Source: Hydrocarboniphaga effusa AP103 | GTDB taxonomy: Bacteria; Pseudomonadota; Gammaproteobacteria; Nevskiales; Nevskiaceae | Length of the DNA: 64,000 nucleotides | NCBI RefSeq assembly: GCF_000271305.1 | Contig: NZ_AKGD01000002.1 | Span: 434,001-498,000, forward strand | Direction of reading: 5' to 3' | Shown: piece by piece, positions 9,882 through 20,539 of the stretch | How the letters are laid out: each line of letters opens with the position of its first letter | How positions within the stretch are numbered: the first letter of the stretch is position 1 | Position numbers and translations under genes: made by a program | The notes under the pieces: model-generated | Databases searched by the model: none | What the model was told of the DNA's origin: nothing | Seen by the model: only the letters and a program-made list of their open reading frames with translations

Positions 9882-9918
9882 GCAGCGCCCGCATTCGCGC
9901 TGACCTCCGCCATCCGCC

Positions 9919-12261
9919 CTACGGGGTCGTCGACGAGCCGCCGCTGGTGAGCCGATTGCCCGAACTCAGCCGGCTGCTGTTGCTGATGCCGGCGGCGCTC
10001 TCGTCGTCGTCGCCGTCGTCCTTCGGGAACAACGCGCTGTAGCCGGTGCCGATGCGCGTGAGGCCCTTGAGCTCGAGCTGGAAGTAGATGCCGCTGTCGA
10101 GGTTGCCGTTGCGCGTGGCGATGTAGCGCCGCCAGGCGCCGCTGAGCGCCCAGCAGCAGGTCTCGTAGGTCAGGCCGACGAAGTTCTCGAGCGTCTTCTC
10201 GTCGCGGATCGAATAGCGTGTGCGGCCGGCGACGCGCCAGCTCGTGCTGACCGGCCAGGCGACGATCACGTCGGCCTGTTCGAGCAGATCACGCCGGTAG
10301 CGGTAGGCCAGGTCCAGGCGCTTGCCGCGCTCGAGGTCGCGGTAGCGCAGGCCCAGGTTGGCGCGCTGGAACTCCGAATCCTCGGGCGACCACTGCGAAA
10401 CCGCGGCCGCGCTCCAGCGGGTCAGGAAGTTGTAGGTCACTTCGCCGATGAAATTGGTCGCTCCCCGATCGGGCGCCGGGAAGTTCAGGCCCTGCGAGCC
10501 GTCGGGGTTCTGCGTCACCAGCTCCACGCGCGGGGTTTCGATGCGGTAGAGCTGGCCGATGCTCGCGGTCCAGCGCGTCTCGCCGCTCGCCGCGTCGATC
10601 CAGCGCGTGGTCAGCGCCCCGGCGACGTTGGCCGCGTCGGCGACGCGATCTTCGCCGTAGAAGCGGTTGCGGGCGAACAGCTGCACGAAATCGAAGTCCG
10701 GCTCGCCGGTATCGAACACCGGCAGGTTGTCCTGGTTCTTGTACGGCACGTAGAGCGCGAAGGCGCGCGGCTCCAGCGTCTGGATCGCCTCGCCATGGGC
10801 GGCCACGCGCTCGAAGCGCAGACCGGCCTCGCCCGAGGCGACCGGCAGCGAGCGCGACGGATCGTCCTTCTGGTCGGCGGCGGTATCGGTGAGCAGGTAT
10901 TGGGTGTAGTCCCAATCGAGCTGCGAGGTCACGTACCAGGCGTTTTCGTCGTGCAGGTAGCGCAGGTAGGGCTGAAGGTTGATGCGCTGGCCCTGAACGG
11001 AATCCTCGCGCACGAAGTTCACGTATTCGGCGTTGAGGCCGGCGCGCGTATCGAAGAAGGCGTTGCGCGTGAGCGCGTCGAACTTGACCTGCGGCAGGCG
11101 CTTGTACGGATCGTCGACCGCGACGAAGCGGTTCTCGATGGTCTGGTAGCCCTGCACGAGCGCCTGCAGGCGGTAGGAATCGGGTGCCTGGTAGGTGAGC
11201 CGGGCGCTGCGTTCGAGATAGATCGTCGAGGCGCTCGCGAAGGTGCCGCCGAGGTCTTCGAAATAGCGCGTGTCGCTGGCTTCCGAATAGGTCGCCTCGA
11301 GACCCAGGCGCGAGCTCAGCAGGCCCACGTGGTCAAAGCGCAGCAGGCTGCGGTCGCTGCCGCCGACGCCGTTGTTTTCGCTGTGGTAGACGCGGTCGTC
11401 GGGCAGGTAGTCGTAAGACAGCACGCCTTCGCTGTGCTTGAGCAGGTAGCGCCCGGCGGTGCCGATCTGCAGGCCGCGCCGGGACATGTAGCGCGGCGTG
11501 ACGGTGGCGTCGTAGTTCGGCCCCAGGTTCAGGTACACCGGCCAGCGCAGGTCGAAACCGGTGCGGTCCGAATTGCCGATGGTCGGATAGAGCAGGCCGG
11601 TGCGGCGGCGATCGTCGATCGGGAACTGCACCCACGGCGAATACAGGATCGGCACGCCGCCGAAGCGCAGGCGCGCGTTGCGGGCGGTTCCGAGCCCTTC
11701 CTCCTGGTCGAGCTTGATCTCGCTGGCCTCGATGTACCAGGCGTCCGAATCCGGGGCGCAGGTCGTGTAGGCCGACGCATACAGCCGGGCCTTGCCGTCG
11801 GCGTCGACGACGATGCGCTCGGAGCTTCCGCGCGCCTTGCGCGTCGGCAGCACGTAATCGCTGTCGGTGAACGAGCCGCTGTCGTCGGCCAGGCTGTATT
11901 CGGCCTTCTGGCTGCGGATGATCAGCTGCGGATTGGTGAACACCGATTCGGTGTTGACCGTGATGCGCTGGGTGGCGTCCTCGAAATCGACGTTCTCGGC
12001 GTTGAATTCCTTGTCGCCCTGGCGCAGGTGCACGCTGCCGGCGAGTTGCGAGACGCCGCCGCGCGTGAGCTGCGCCGAATCGGCCTCGACGGTGATCTTC
12101 TGGTCGAGCCCGAGGCCTTCGCCGCCGCCGCCGTCGACGCGCAGGCCCACCGAATAATCGGGCTGGGCGCAGACGCCGTTTTCGGCGCGCGCCGACTGGC
12201 CTGTGAGCAGACAGGCCGGTAGGCAGAGCGCTGCCAGCAGAAGGGGACGATTGGGTCGCAT
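9919..12261 (-). CDS. lptD: LPS assembly outer-membrane protein LptD
   Basis: LptD with LptE inserts lipopolysaccharide into the outer leaflet. The 780-residue product has a signal peptide (MRPNRPLLLAALCLPACLLT, cleaved near SARA), an OstA-like periplasmic domain (about 55-190) and a long beta-barrel with many aromatic-rich alternating strands. The cysteines match the paired-disulfide layout known from E. coli (31, 173, 724, 725): Cys31, Cys168, Cys702 and Cys703. After the last barrel strand (TGYSALF) there is an odd tail of about 35 acidic then serine-rich residues. I chose the ATG at the signal peptide; the longer frame upstream is arginine-rich and implausible. Confidence 0.96.
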   Translation of the reverse strand: MRPNRPLLLAALCLPACLLTGQSARAENGVCAQPDYSVGLRVDGGGGEGLGLDQKITVEADSAQLTRGGVSQLAGSVHLRQGDKEFNAENVDFEDATQRITVNTESVFTNPQLIIRSQKAEYSLADDSGSFTDSDYVLPTRKARGSSERIVVDADGKARLYASAYTTCAPDSDAWYIEASEIKLDQEEGLGTARNARLRFGGVPILYSPWVQFPIDDRRRTGLLYPTIGNSDRTGFDLRWPVYLNLGPNYDATVTPRYMSRRGLQIGTAGRYLLKHSEGVLSYDYLPDDRVYHSENNGVGGSDRSLLRFDHVGLLSSRLGLEATYSEASDTRYFEDLGGTFASASTIYLERSARLTYQAPDSYRLQALVQGYQTIENRFVAVDDPYKRLPQVKFDALTRNAFFDTRAGLNAEYVNFVREDSVQGQRINLQPYLRYLHDENAWYVTSQLDWDYTQYLLTDTAADQKDDPSRSLPVASGEAGLRFERVAAHGEAIQTLEPRAFALYVPYKNQDNLPVFDTGEPDFDFVQLFARNRFYGEDRVADAANVAGALTTRWIDAASGETRWTASIGQLYRIETPRVELVTQNPDGSQGLNFPAPDRGATNFIGEVTYNFLTRWSAAAVSQWSPEDSEFQRANLGLRYRDLERGKRLDLAYRYRRDLLEQADVIVAWPVSTSWRVAGRTRYSIRDEKTLENFVGLTYETCCWALSGAWRRYIATRNGNLDSGIYFQLELKGLTRIGTGYSALFPKDDGDDDESAAGISNSSRLSSGNRLTSGGSSTTP

Positions 12262-12401
12262 GCGAGCGCGCAGTATCCGGGTTCGGTCGCCGGCTCCGCA
12301 ATCTCTTGCGCGCCGTCGCGGCTTGGTGTTGCGGGTGGTGCGCGGCGGCGATGCCGATATGATTTCGCTCTTCGCCGTCACCCTGGCCGCCAGCTTCCTT
12401 C

Positions 12402-14125
<1,724 letters not shown>

Positions 14126-14220
14126 GCGATCCGTCGGGTCTGGAATATCGATAGCGCTCGCGGTTGCTTGTGCGGGCGCGGCGCTTGCCCGGACAATGCC
14201 GGCCTGCTCCGACCTGCCCC

Positions 14221-14664
14221 ATGAACGCCCTACGCGGTTCACGCCCTTTCAGCTGGCTGGCCCTGCTCGCGATCCTCGCGCAGCTGCTGCTGCCCGCGAC
14301 GCACGCGGCGGCGATGGGCCACGCGGGCGCGGGCGATCCGCTGCACCGGGCGTTCTGCGGACAGGCTTCGGCGCAGGCGCTGCAGACGCTGCGCGAAACC
14401 GCTCCGCCCGAACTGCTGCGCGCCCTGGCCAAGGCCGGCACGGCGACCGACTCGGCCGAGCAGACCAAGCAGCGCGCGGTCGCTTCGGCCTGCTCGCTGT
14501 GCGCCGGACTGTCCGCGCTGCAGTTCGCGGCGCTCGGCGGCCAGGCGCCGGCGTTCACGCTCGCGGCGAACGGCCCGGTCTTCGCCGTCGCGGTCGAGGC
14601 ACCGGCTCCGCTGGCGGCATCGACGCGGCAGCCTTCGCAACGCGGTCCTCCCGCTCACTCCTGA
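14221..14664 (+). CDS. DUF2946 family exported/membrane protein
   Basis: A 147-residue protein with an N-terminal hydrophobic segment (FSWLALLAILAQLLLPATHA), a FCGQ motif after the segment and a paired-cysteine motif ACSLCAG in the middle, ending in an Ala/Pro-rich tail. This is the DUF2946 pattern. Its biochemical role is unknown, but the family recurs beside TonB-dependent receptors and PepSY proteins, as here. The cysteines and histidines (AAMGHAGAG) could bind metal; that is inference. No clear ribosome site is visible before the ATG. Confidence 0.75.
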   Translation: MNALRGSRPFSWLALLAILAQLLLPATHAAAMGHAGAGDPLHRAFCGQASAQALQTLRETAPPELLRALAKAGTATDSAEQTKQRAVASACSLCAGLSALQFAALGGQAPAFTLAANGPVFAVAVEAPAPLAASTRQPSQRGPPAHS

Positions 14665-14747
14665 TCTAGCGCACGCCCGACGCGTCCCGCGTCGACTGTC
14701 GTTGGTCCGGCTTCCGACCTCTCGTCGGCGCCCCATCAGGAGTTCCC

Positions 14748-17048
14748 ATGCTGTTCTCGCATGCACGCTTATGTGCACTGGCTGGCGCCTCGCTCGCGCT
14801 GCCGACGCTGTGCTTGGCCGACGCGGCCGGCTTGTCCACTGCCGCAGTCCCTGCGGCGACCGAAATCGCCGCCGCTGATCCGGTCGAACCCGAAACCATC
14901 GAGGTCATCGGCGTTCGCCGCGACGATGAAGCGGCACCGATCGCGCAAACCGTGAGCACGCTCACGCGCGAGCAGTTCGCGAGCATGCCTTCGGTCAGCA
15001 TCGGCGAAGTGCTCGCGCTGGTTCCGGGCGTGACTTTCGTGCAGGGCAACGGCCCGCGCGACGTGTCGATCTCGGTGCGCGGCTCCAACGCGCGGCAGAC
15101 TTTCGGCGTTCGCAACCTGCAGGTGTTCGAGGACGGCTTTGCGGTCACGCAGCCCGACGGCCTGGCGCGCACCGACCTGACCGATCCGCATGCCTACGGC
15201 AGCATCGAGGTCATGCGCGGGCCCTCGTCGGCGCGCTACGGCAACTACGCGACCGGCGGTGCGATCGACTTTCGCACGCGCTCGGGCCGCGATCTGCAAG
15301 GCGTCGAAGGCGGCATCGATCTCGGCAGCTACGGCTATTCGAACGAATACCTCGCGGCCGGCGGCGGTGACGAGCGCTTCGAATACAGCGCTTTCGCGAG
15401 CCACGTGCGCGGTGACGACCCGGCCACCGAGCACACGCGCTATCGCACGACGACGCTGAACCTGCTGACGAGCTGGCAGGCCACCGCGGCCGATCGGCTG
15501 ACCTTCAAGTTCATCCACAACGATCTCGATACCGATCTGTCGCTGCGGCTCTCGCGCAAGCAGTACGAGCTCAACCCGTATCAGCGCGGCTGCGCCGATC
15601 AATCGGGCCAGGGCTGTGCCACGCTGAGCGTGTTCGCGAACGGCTTCAACGGCACACGCGTGCCGCTGAGTCCCGAGCAGGCCGGCATCGGTCGCGACGA
15701 CCGCCGCACGATCGTCGGCGCGCGCTGGGAGCATGCCTTCGACGCGAGCACCGATCTGCGCACGCAGCTCGTATTCGACAACCGCGACATTCGCCAGCCG
15801 ACCGGCAACACCTCGTTCAACGGCACCTATCCGTCGTTCAATCTCATGAGCGATCTGACGCATCGCGGCGAGTGGTTCGGCTTGCCGAGCAAGAGCGTGA
15901 TCGGCGTGTATGCGAATCGCGAAGAGCTCAACTACAAGGTCTTCAACCTGACGCCCGAAGGCCACGCGACGCTGGGCGGGCAGACGCAGGGCCTCGGCGG
16001 CGAACATCTGAACGCGGGCGCCCGCATTCGCGAAGAACTCGCACTGAGCGCGCGCAGCACCGTGGTCGCCGGCATCGGCGCCGAATACACGCATCTGCAG
16101 GCGCAGCTGCGCAACTACGGTTACAACAGCACGCCGCCGACGATCACGCGCATCGACGCGGATCGCGAGTTCGTCAACGTCGCGCCCGAGCTGGGACTGC
16201 GGTTTGCTGCGAGCGAGCAATGGACCTTGCATGCGCGCGCAGCGGTGGGCTACGGAACGCCTCAGGTCGGCAACCTGTTCGTGACGCCGGACGGCGCCGC
16301 GGGCAACAACACCGAGCTCAAGGCGCAGCGCAACCTCGGCTTCGACATCGGCGCCGAATGGAATGTGGCGCGTCAAATCCAGGCGAGCCTCACGGGCTTC
16401 TACGAATTCTTTCGCAACGAACTCGTGACGCAGTCCGCCGGCGCGAATCTGCAGAACTATACGTTCAACGCCCTGCGCTCCGAGCATCGCGGTATCGAAG
16501 CCGCGCTCGACTGGCACCCGCTGCCGAATGTCCTGCCGGGTGCGCATGTCTCGCTCTCGTATCTGCTCGACGACCAGCGCTACGAGCGCTACACCGAGCG
16601 ACTCAGCGGAGGCGATCGCTCCGAGACCTTCGAGCGCGACGGCCACGATCTTCCGGGCGTGACGCCGCAGACGCTCAATGCGCGCCTGATCTACGATCAG
16701 GCCAGCGGCGCGCTGGCCGGACTCGGCGGCTACCTCGAGCTGAGCTGGCGCGATGACACCACGCTCGACAACGCGAACCTGCTCGATGCGCCGGGCTACA
16801 GCCTGATCAATCTGAACCTGCATTACGCGGCGCCACAGGGCCATGGCATCTGGTCGCGCTTGAGCGCCTACGCCGCCGTGCAGAACCTGCTCGACAAGAC
16901 TTACATCGCCTCGGCCTCGAACGTCTCGAACACGCTCAATGCGGACACTGGAGAGCAGAACGGACGCGATGTGCTGCTCGCGTCGACGGGCTCGATCTAC
17001 GCGGGAACTCCGCGCAGCGTGTTCGCCGGCCTGCGCCTGAAGTTCTGA
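14748..17048 (+). CDS. TonB-dependent outer-membrane receptor
   Basis: The 766-residue product has a signal peptide (MLFSHARLCALAGASLALPT, cleaved after CLA), a possible TonB box at EPETIEVIGV (about residues 45-54), a plug domain (about 60-175, with VRGSNARQTFGVRN and IEVMRGPSSARYGNYATGG), and a 22-strand-type barrel ending in VFAGLRLKF with the obligatory terminal phenylalanine. The ribosome site AGGAG stands 7 bases before the ATG. The substrate is not readable from sequence. The DUF2946 gene before it and the PepSY gene after it suggest iron, copper or another metal complex. No Fur-box-like palindrome was seen upstream. Confidence 0.93.
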   Translation: MLFSHARLCALAGASLALPTLCLADAAGLSTAAVPAATEIAAADPVEPETIEVIGVRRDDEAAPIAQTVSTLTREQFASMPSVSIGEVLALVPGVTFVQGNGPRDVSISVRGSNARQTFGVRNLQVFEDGFAVTQPDGLARTDLTDPHAYGSIEVMRGPSSARYGNYATGGAIDFRTRSGRDLQGVEGGIDLGSYGYSNEYLAAGGGDERFEYSAFASHVRGDDPATEHTRYRTTTLNLLTSWQATAADRLTFKFIHNDLDTDLSLRLSRKQYELNPYQRGCADQSGQGCATLSVFANGFNGTRVPLSPEQAGIGRDDRRTIVGARWEHAFDASTDLRTQLVFDNRDIRQPTGNTSFNGTYPSFNLMSDLTHRGEWFGLPSKSVIGVYANREELNYKVFNLTPEGHATLGGQTQGLGGEHLNAGARIREELALSARSTVVAGIGAEYTHLQAQLRNYGYNSTPPTITRIDADREFVNVAPELGLRFAASEQWTLHARAAVGYGTPQVGNLFVTPDGAAGNNTELKAQRNLGFDIGAEWNVARQIQASLTGFYEFFRNELVTQSAGANLQNYTFNALRSEHRGIEAALDWHPLPNVLPGAHVSLSYLLDDQRYERYTERLSGGDRSETFERDGHDLPGVTPQTLNARLIYDQASGALAGLGGYLELSWRDDTTLDNANLLDAPGYSLINLNLHYAAPQGHGIWSRLSAYAAVQNLLDKTYIASASNVSNTLNADTGEQNGRDVLLASTGSIYAGTPRSVFAGLRLKF

Positions 17049-17058
17049 GGAAAACACC

Positions 17059-18420
17059 ATGACGACTCATGCTCGAGAGCAGGCGCACGCCAGCCGCTGG
17101 CCCGACTACCGCACGGTCTGGCGCTGGCATTTCTACGCCGGCCTGTTCTGCATTCCGTTCGTGCTCTGGCTCGCGTTCACCGGCACGCTGTACCTGTTCA
17201 AGCCGCAGATCGAGGCCTGGCTCGATGCGCCCTACGACGAGCTGAGCCTCGACGGTACACGCGCAAGCGTGTTCGATCAGGTGCAGGCCGCGGTGCAGGC
17301 CGTGCCAAGCGGGCGATTCAAGAGCTACGAGCTGCCGGCGACGCCGCAATCGGCCGCACGCGTGCTCGTCGACGACGGCACGCGCAGCTGGCGTGTCTAC
17401 GTGCATCCGCAGACGCTCGAGGTCTTGCAGCGCGTCGACGATGCGCAGCGGCCGATGAAAGTCATCTCGAGGCTGCACGGCACCCTGTGGCTCGGTGATC
17501 GCGGCTCTAACCTCGTCGAGCTCGCGGCCTGCTGGGCGATCGTGATGATCCTGAGCGGCCTTTACCTGTGGTGGCCGCGCGGTCGGTTCCGGCTCGGTGG
17601 CCTGCTGTGGCCGCGCTTGCAGGTGCGCCGCCTGCTGCTGCGCGACCTGCACGCGGTGACGGGATTCTGGATCTCGGTGCTCGCCTTGTTCCTGATCTTC
17701 AGCGGCCTGCCGTGGGCGAAGTTCTGGGGCAGCAGCCTGAAATCGCTGCGCGAGCTCGGCAGCAGCAGCGAAGTGCGGCTCGACTGGACGCTCGGCGGCA
17801 AGCCGGTCGTCGCCGACGAACATGCGCATCACCAAGGACATCATCATCACGTCGAGCCGGTGGCGTCGAATGCGGCCGACTACGAGCGCGTCGTCGCGAG
17901 CGTGCGGGCGCTGTCGCTCGCTGCGCCCGTGATCATCACGCCGCCGACGCAGGATGCGCTGTGGTCCGCGCGCTCGGATGCGCAGAACCGGCCGCTGCGC
18001 GTGACGCTGCAGGTCGATGGCGACACGGGCGCGATCGTGAATCGCCAGGACTTCGCCCAGCGCGCCCTGATCGATCGCATCGTCGGCGTTGGCATCGCCG
18101 CGCATGAAGGCCAGCTGTTCGGCTGGATCAACCAGCTGCTCGGCACGCTGACGACGGTCGGGCTCATGCTGCTGTGCGTGAGCGCCGCGATGATGTGGTG
18201 GAAGCGCAGGCCCGGCGGAACGCTCGGCGCGCCGCTGCCTCCGCGTATGCCGGAAGGGCAGCCGCGCTATGCCCTGCTGTTCTTCGCGCTCGTGATCGCG
18301 CTCGGCGTGCTGTTGCCGCTGATGGGCCTGTCGCTGCTGCTCGTGCTTGCGATCGAGCGCGGCGTGTTGCGGCGCCTGCCGGCGGCGCGCCACTTTCTCG
18401 GCCTGCAGCCCGCCGCATGA
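17059..18420 (+). CDS. PepSY-associated inner-membrane protein with His-rich loop
   Basis: A 453-residue PepSY-TM protein. Helix 1 is at about 24-46 (FYAGLFCIPFVLWLAFTGTL), with others near 155-172, 200-216, 365-390 and 415-445. PepSY-type periplasmic loops follow helix 1 (FDQVQAAVQAVPSGRFKSYE) and the middle helices. The second loop carries HAHHQGHHHH at 255-264, seven histidines in ten residues, a likely metal-binding patch. Proteins of this class include ferric-siderophore reductases that work with TonB receptors. It starts 10 bases after the receptor ends, with a GAGG ribosome site, so the two form an operon. Confidence 0.88.
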   Translation: MTTHAREQAHASRWPDYRTVWRWHFYAGLFCIPFVLWLAFTGTLYLFKPQIEAWLDAPYDELSLDGTRASVFDQVQAAVQAVPSGRFKSYELPATPQSAARVLVDDGTRSWRVYVHPQTLEVLQRVDDAQRPMKVISRLHGTLWLGDRGSNLVELAACWAIVMILSGLYLWWPRGRFRLGGLLWPRLQVRRLLLRDLHAVTGFWISVLALFLIFSGLPWAKFWGSSLKSLRELGSSSEVRLDWTLGGKPVVADEHAHHQGHHHHVEPVASNAADYERVVASVRALSLAAPVIITPPTQDALWSARSDAQNRPLRVTLQVDGDTGAIVNRQDFAQRALIDRIVGVGIAAHEGQLFGWINQLLGTLTTVGLMLLCVSAAMMWWKRRPGGTLGAPLPPRMPEGQPRYALLFFALVIALGVLLPLMGLSLLLVLAIERGVLRRLPAARHFLGLQPAA

Positions 18421-18573
18421 TCGAGCCGCGAGCTGCTCGCCGCGCCGCAACGAGTCGCGCTCGATCGCAGTTTCCCGCTCCCGCAGCTCAGGGCTTTCCG
18501 GTGCGTAGAAAGACAGGCGGGCGGCGGGCAGCATGCCGCTTGATGCTCCGCTTCAGCGGACGCCAAAGAAAAA

Positions 18574-18598
18574 CCCCGAAGCGCCGCGCGCTTCGGGG
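18574..18598 (-). terminator. Intrinsic terminator after the subtilisin gene
   Basis: A perfect 11-base inverted repeat (18574-18584 with 18588-18598, loop of 3) has a run of A residues on its left side, i.e. a T-tract on the minus strand. It lies about 30 bases past the stop of the minus-strand protease gene. It may also slow transcripts running off the PepSY gene from the other side, but there is no T-tract in that direction. Confidence 0.85.
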
Positions 18599-18629
18599 CT
18601 GGGGATGGACGAAAGGGCCTATCGCCGCA

Positions 18630-19853
18630 TCAGTTCGGCGCCACGTACACCAGGCGATTCGGCGAGCCGGCGCCAGGCGAGGTCACCACGTTCGGGGTCG
18701 AGGCGGCGACCAGCGCCGCTCCGGCCTGCGATGCGCTCGCGCCGGAACCGGCCAGATAGCGGGCGACCACGCCGGCGACCAGCGGGCTCGCCATCGAGGT
18801 GCCGCTCAGCGTCGAGGTGCCGGTGTCGTTCTGGTAGCTCGCCGAGACCACGTTGGAGCCCGGCGCGAAGAGGTCGAGGCAGGTGCCGTAGTTCGAGTAC
18901 GAGGCGCGCGCGTCGGTGTTGGTGGTCGCGCCGACGGTGATCGCGGCCGGCAGGCGGGCCGGCGAGGAACTGCAGGCGTCGGCGTTGTCGTTGCCCGCGG
19001 CCACCACGGCGACCACGCCGGCGTTGATCATCGCCTGCACGGCCTGGTCGAGCGTGTCCGACACGCCGCCACCGAGCGAGAGGTTCGCCACGGCAGGCAG
19101 CTGGCGGTTCGCGGTCACCCAGTCGACGCCGGCGATGATCGTCGAAGTGGCCGTGGTGCCGCCGCAGCTGAACACGCGCACCGGGTGCACGGTCGCGCCC
19201 TTGGCGACGCCATAGGTGCTGCCGACCGCGGTGCCCGAAACATGGGTGCCGTGGCCGTTGCAGTCGGTGGTGTCGGTCGGGACCGGGGCCGGGCAGCCGA
19301 GGCCAAGCAGGGTGCAGAGCAGCGGGCTGCTGTTCGGCGCGAAGTTGCGGCCGGTGCCGACGCGCCCGGCGAAATCGATGTGCGAGGCGCGCAGGCCGGT
19401 GTCGATCACGTAGACATGCACGCCGCCGCCGGCGCCTGCCGGATAGCTGTAGCTGCCGCTCAGCGGCAGCGCGCGCTGGTCGATGCGGTCGAGGTTGTAA
19501 GGGGCGCCGGACTGGGTTTCGACGAGCTCCATGAACTGGTCTTCCTCGATGCGCTCGATCGCCGGATTGTTGGCGAGCGCCTCGATCGCGGCCTTCGGCA
19601 GGCGCACGCTGAAGCCGCGCACGCTGTGATCGTAGTTCTGCAGCACTTCGCCACCGCCGACCGCGCCGACGAGCCGCTGGGCCAGCGTGCGGATCGGGGT
19701 CGCGCGGCTGGCCGCATCCTTCTTGAGCACCACGATGTACTGATCGGGCACCGCATTGACGCCCTTGCGTTCGATGGTAGCGGCGCTCGCGGCGCCGATC
19801 GTGAGCAGCAGCAGGGCGCCGGCCAGACCGGCATGAATGGCGTTGCGTTTCAT
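18630..19853 (-). CDS. Secreted subtilisin-like serine protease (peptidase S8)
   Basis: The 407-residue product has a signal peptide (1 to about 24, ending ASA), an I9 inhibitor propeptide (about 36-112, DQYIVVLKKD to ERIEEDQFMEL) and an S8 catalytic domain. The triad is Asp151 (VIDTGL), His201 (NGHGTHVSG) and Ser353 (SGTSMASP), with the oxyanion Asn288 in AAGNDN. It resembles the proteinase K/aqualysin branch. There is no long C-terminal extension, so it probably leaves the cell or periplasm by type II secretion after Sec export. It is a single-gene unit with its own terminator. Confidence 0.95.
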   Translation of the reverse strand: MKRNAIHAGLAGALLLLTIGAASAATIERKGVNAVPDQYIVVLKKDAASRATPIRTLAQRLVGAVGGGEVLQNYDHSVRGFSVRLPKAAIEALANNPAIERIEEDQFMELVETQSGAPYNLDRIDQRALPLSGSYSYPAGAGGGVHVYVIDTGLRASHIDFAGRVGTGRNFAPNSSPLLCTLLGLGCPAPVPTDTTDCNGHGTHVSGTAVGSTYGVAKGATVHPVRVFSCGGTTATSTIIAGVDWVTANRQLPAVANLSLGGGVSDTLDQAVQAMINAGVVAVVAAGNDNADACSSSPARLPAAITVGATTNTDARASYSNYGTCLDLFAPGSNVVSASYQNDTGTSTLSGTSMASPLVAGVVARYLAGSGASASQAGAALVAASTPNVVTSPGAGSPNRLVYVAPN

Positions 19854-20002
19854 TGTGTCTCCCTTCCCGCGTAGATGACGGGCCTCGGAACGGACCCGAC
19901 TGCACTGTCAGGAAGATCGGCGGGGCCTTGCCGTTTGGCAATAGGGAAACGCCCGGATGGACGTAGGAAAGCAATTGACGCTAGGGAGGGGTCGATTCCA
20001 CC

Positions 20003-20539
20003 CTACTGAATTCGACGAACCCGAATCCGCAGGTTGCCATCGTGGAAGCGCATCCAGTAATTGCCGAGGAAGTTCTTCTCGATCGTCACGGCCGGGCTGT
20101 TGAACTGGACGTCGACGTCGCGGTCGTCGATGTTGAGCCAGACCTGTCCGTTTTCGAGTGTGTAGCGGCTGCCCTTGATGATGCGGTCCAGCGGCCCGAG
20201 CACGCGCGACTCGATCTGGTCGGGCTCGGCGGCTTCAGCTTTCGGGCTGGCGATGTCGCGCGCGCCGAATGCGGCGGGACCGGGTGGACGTGGCGTTGCC
20301 GGAGCGGTCGGGGCGGGCGCCGGAGCGGTGGCGACCGGCGGTGGTGCCGGCGGCATCTCGTCCATGCCCTCGGTGGTCGGCGTCGGCAGCAGGCGGTCGA
20401 AGCAGGCTAGCCGCGAACTTGCGTCGGCCAGCGTCCGGCAATGGCGGTAGGCGGCTTCGAGATCGCTGGGCTGAGCCTTTGCCCCGGATGGAGCGAGGCT
20501 CAGCGCCAAAGCGAAGCAGGCGAAGCCGCGACGCCTCAT
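20003..20539 (-). CDS. Exported protein of unknown function, translationally coupled to lipA
   Basis: The ATG overlaps the lipA stop by four bases. The 178-residue product has a signal peptide ([16 protein letters not shown], cleaved near AKA), then a [20 protein letters not shown] motif at about 31-50, a Pro/Ala-rich linker (about 55-95), and a C-terminal globular part with [20 protein letters not shown] and NYWMRFHDG. The Cys...RLACFD pattern recurs in many small periplasmic proteins, including some type VI secretion accessories; there is no type VI context here. I cannot name a function. Confidence 0.75.
   Translation of the reverse strand: MRRRGFACFALALSLAPSGAKAQPSDLEAAYRHCRTLADASSRLACFDRLLPTPTTEGMDEMPPAPPPVATAPAPAPTAPATPRPPGPAAFGARDIASPKAEAAEPDQIESRVLGPLDRIIKGSRYTLENGQVWLNIDDRDVDVQFNSPAVTIEKNFLGNYWMRFHDGNLRIRVRRIQ

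Noticed and set aside
12358..12363. TATGAT box before amgK
   Set aside because: Good -10 hexamer but no -35 hexamer at a suitable distance.
14168..14197. TTGTGC and GACAAT pair before the DUF2946 gene
   Set aside because: Both hexamers are poor matches at 18-base spacing; expected by chance at this rate.
14769..17060. A 763-residue minus-strand frame opposite the TonB receptor
   Set aside because: No domain pattern; the receptor frame has signal peptide, plug and terminal phenylalanine.
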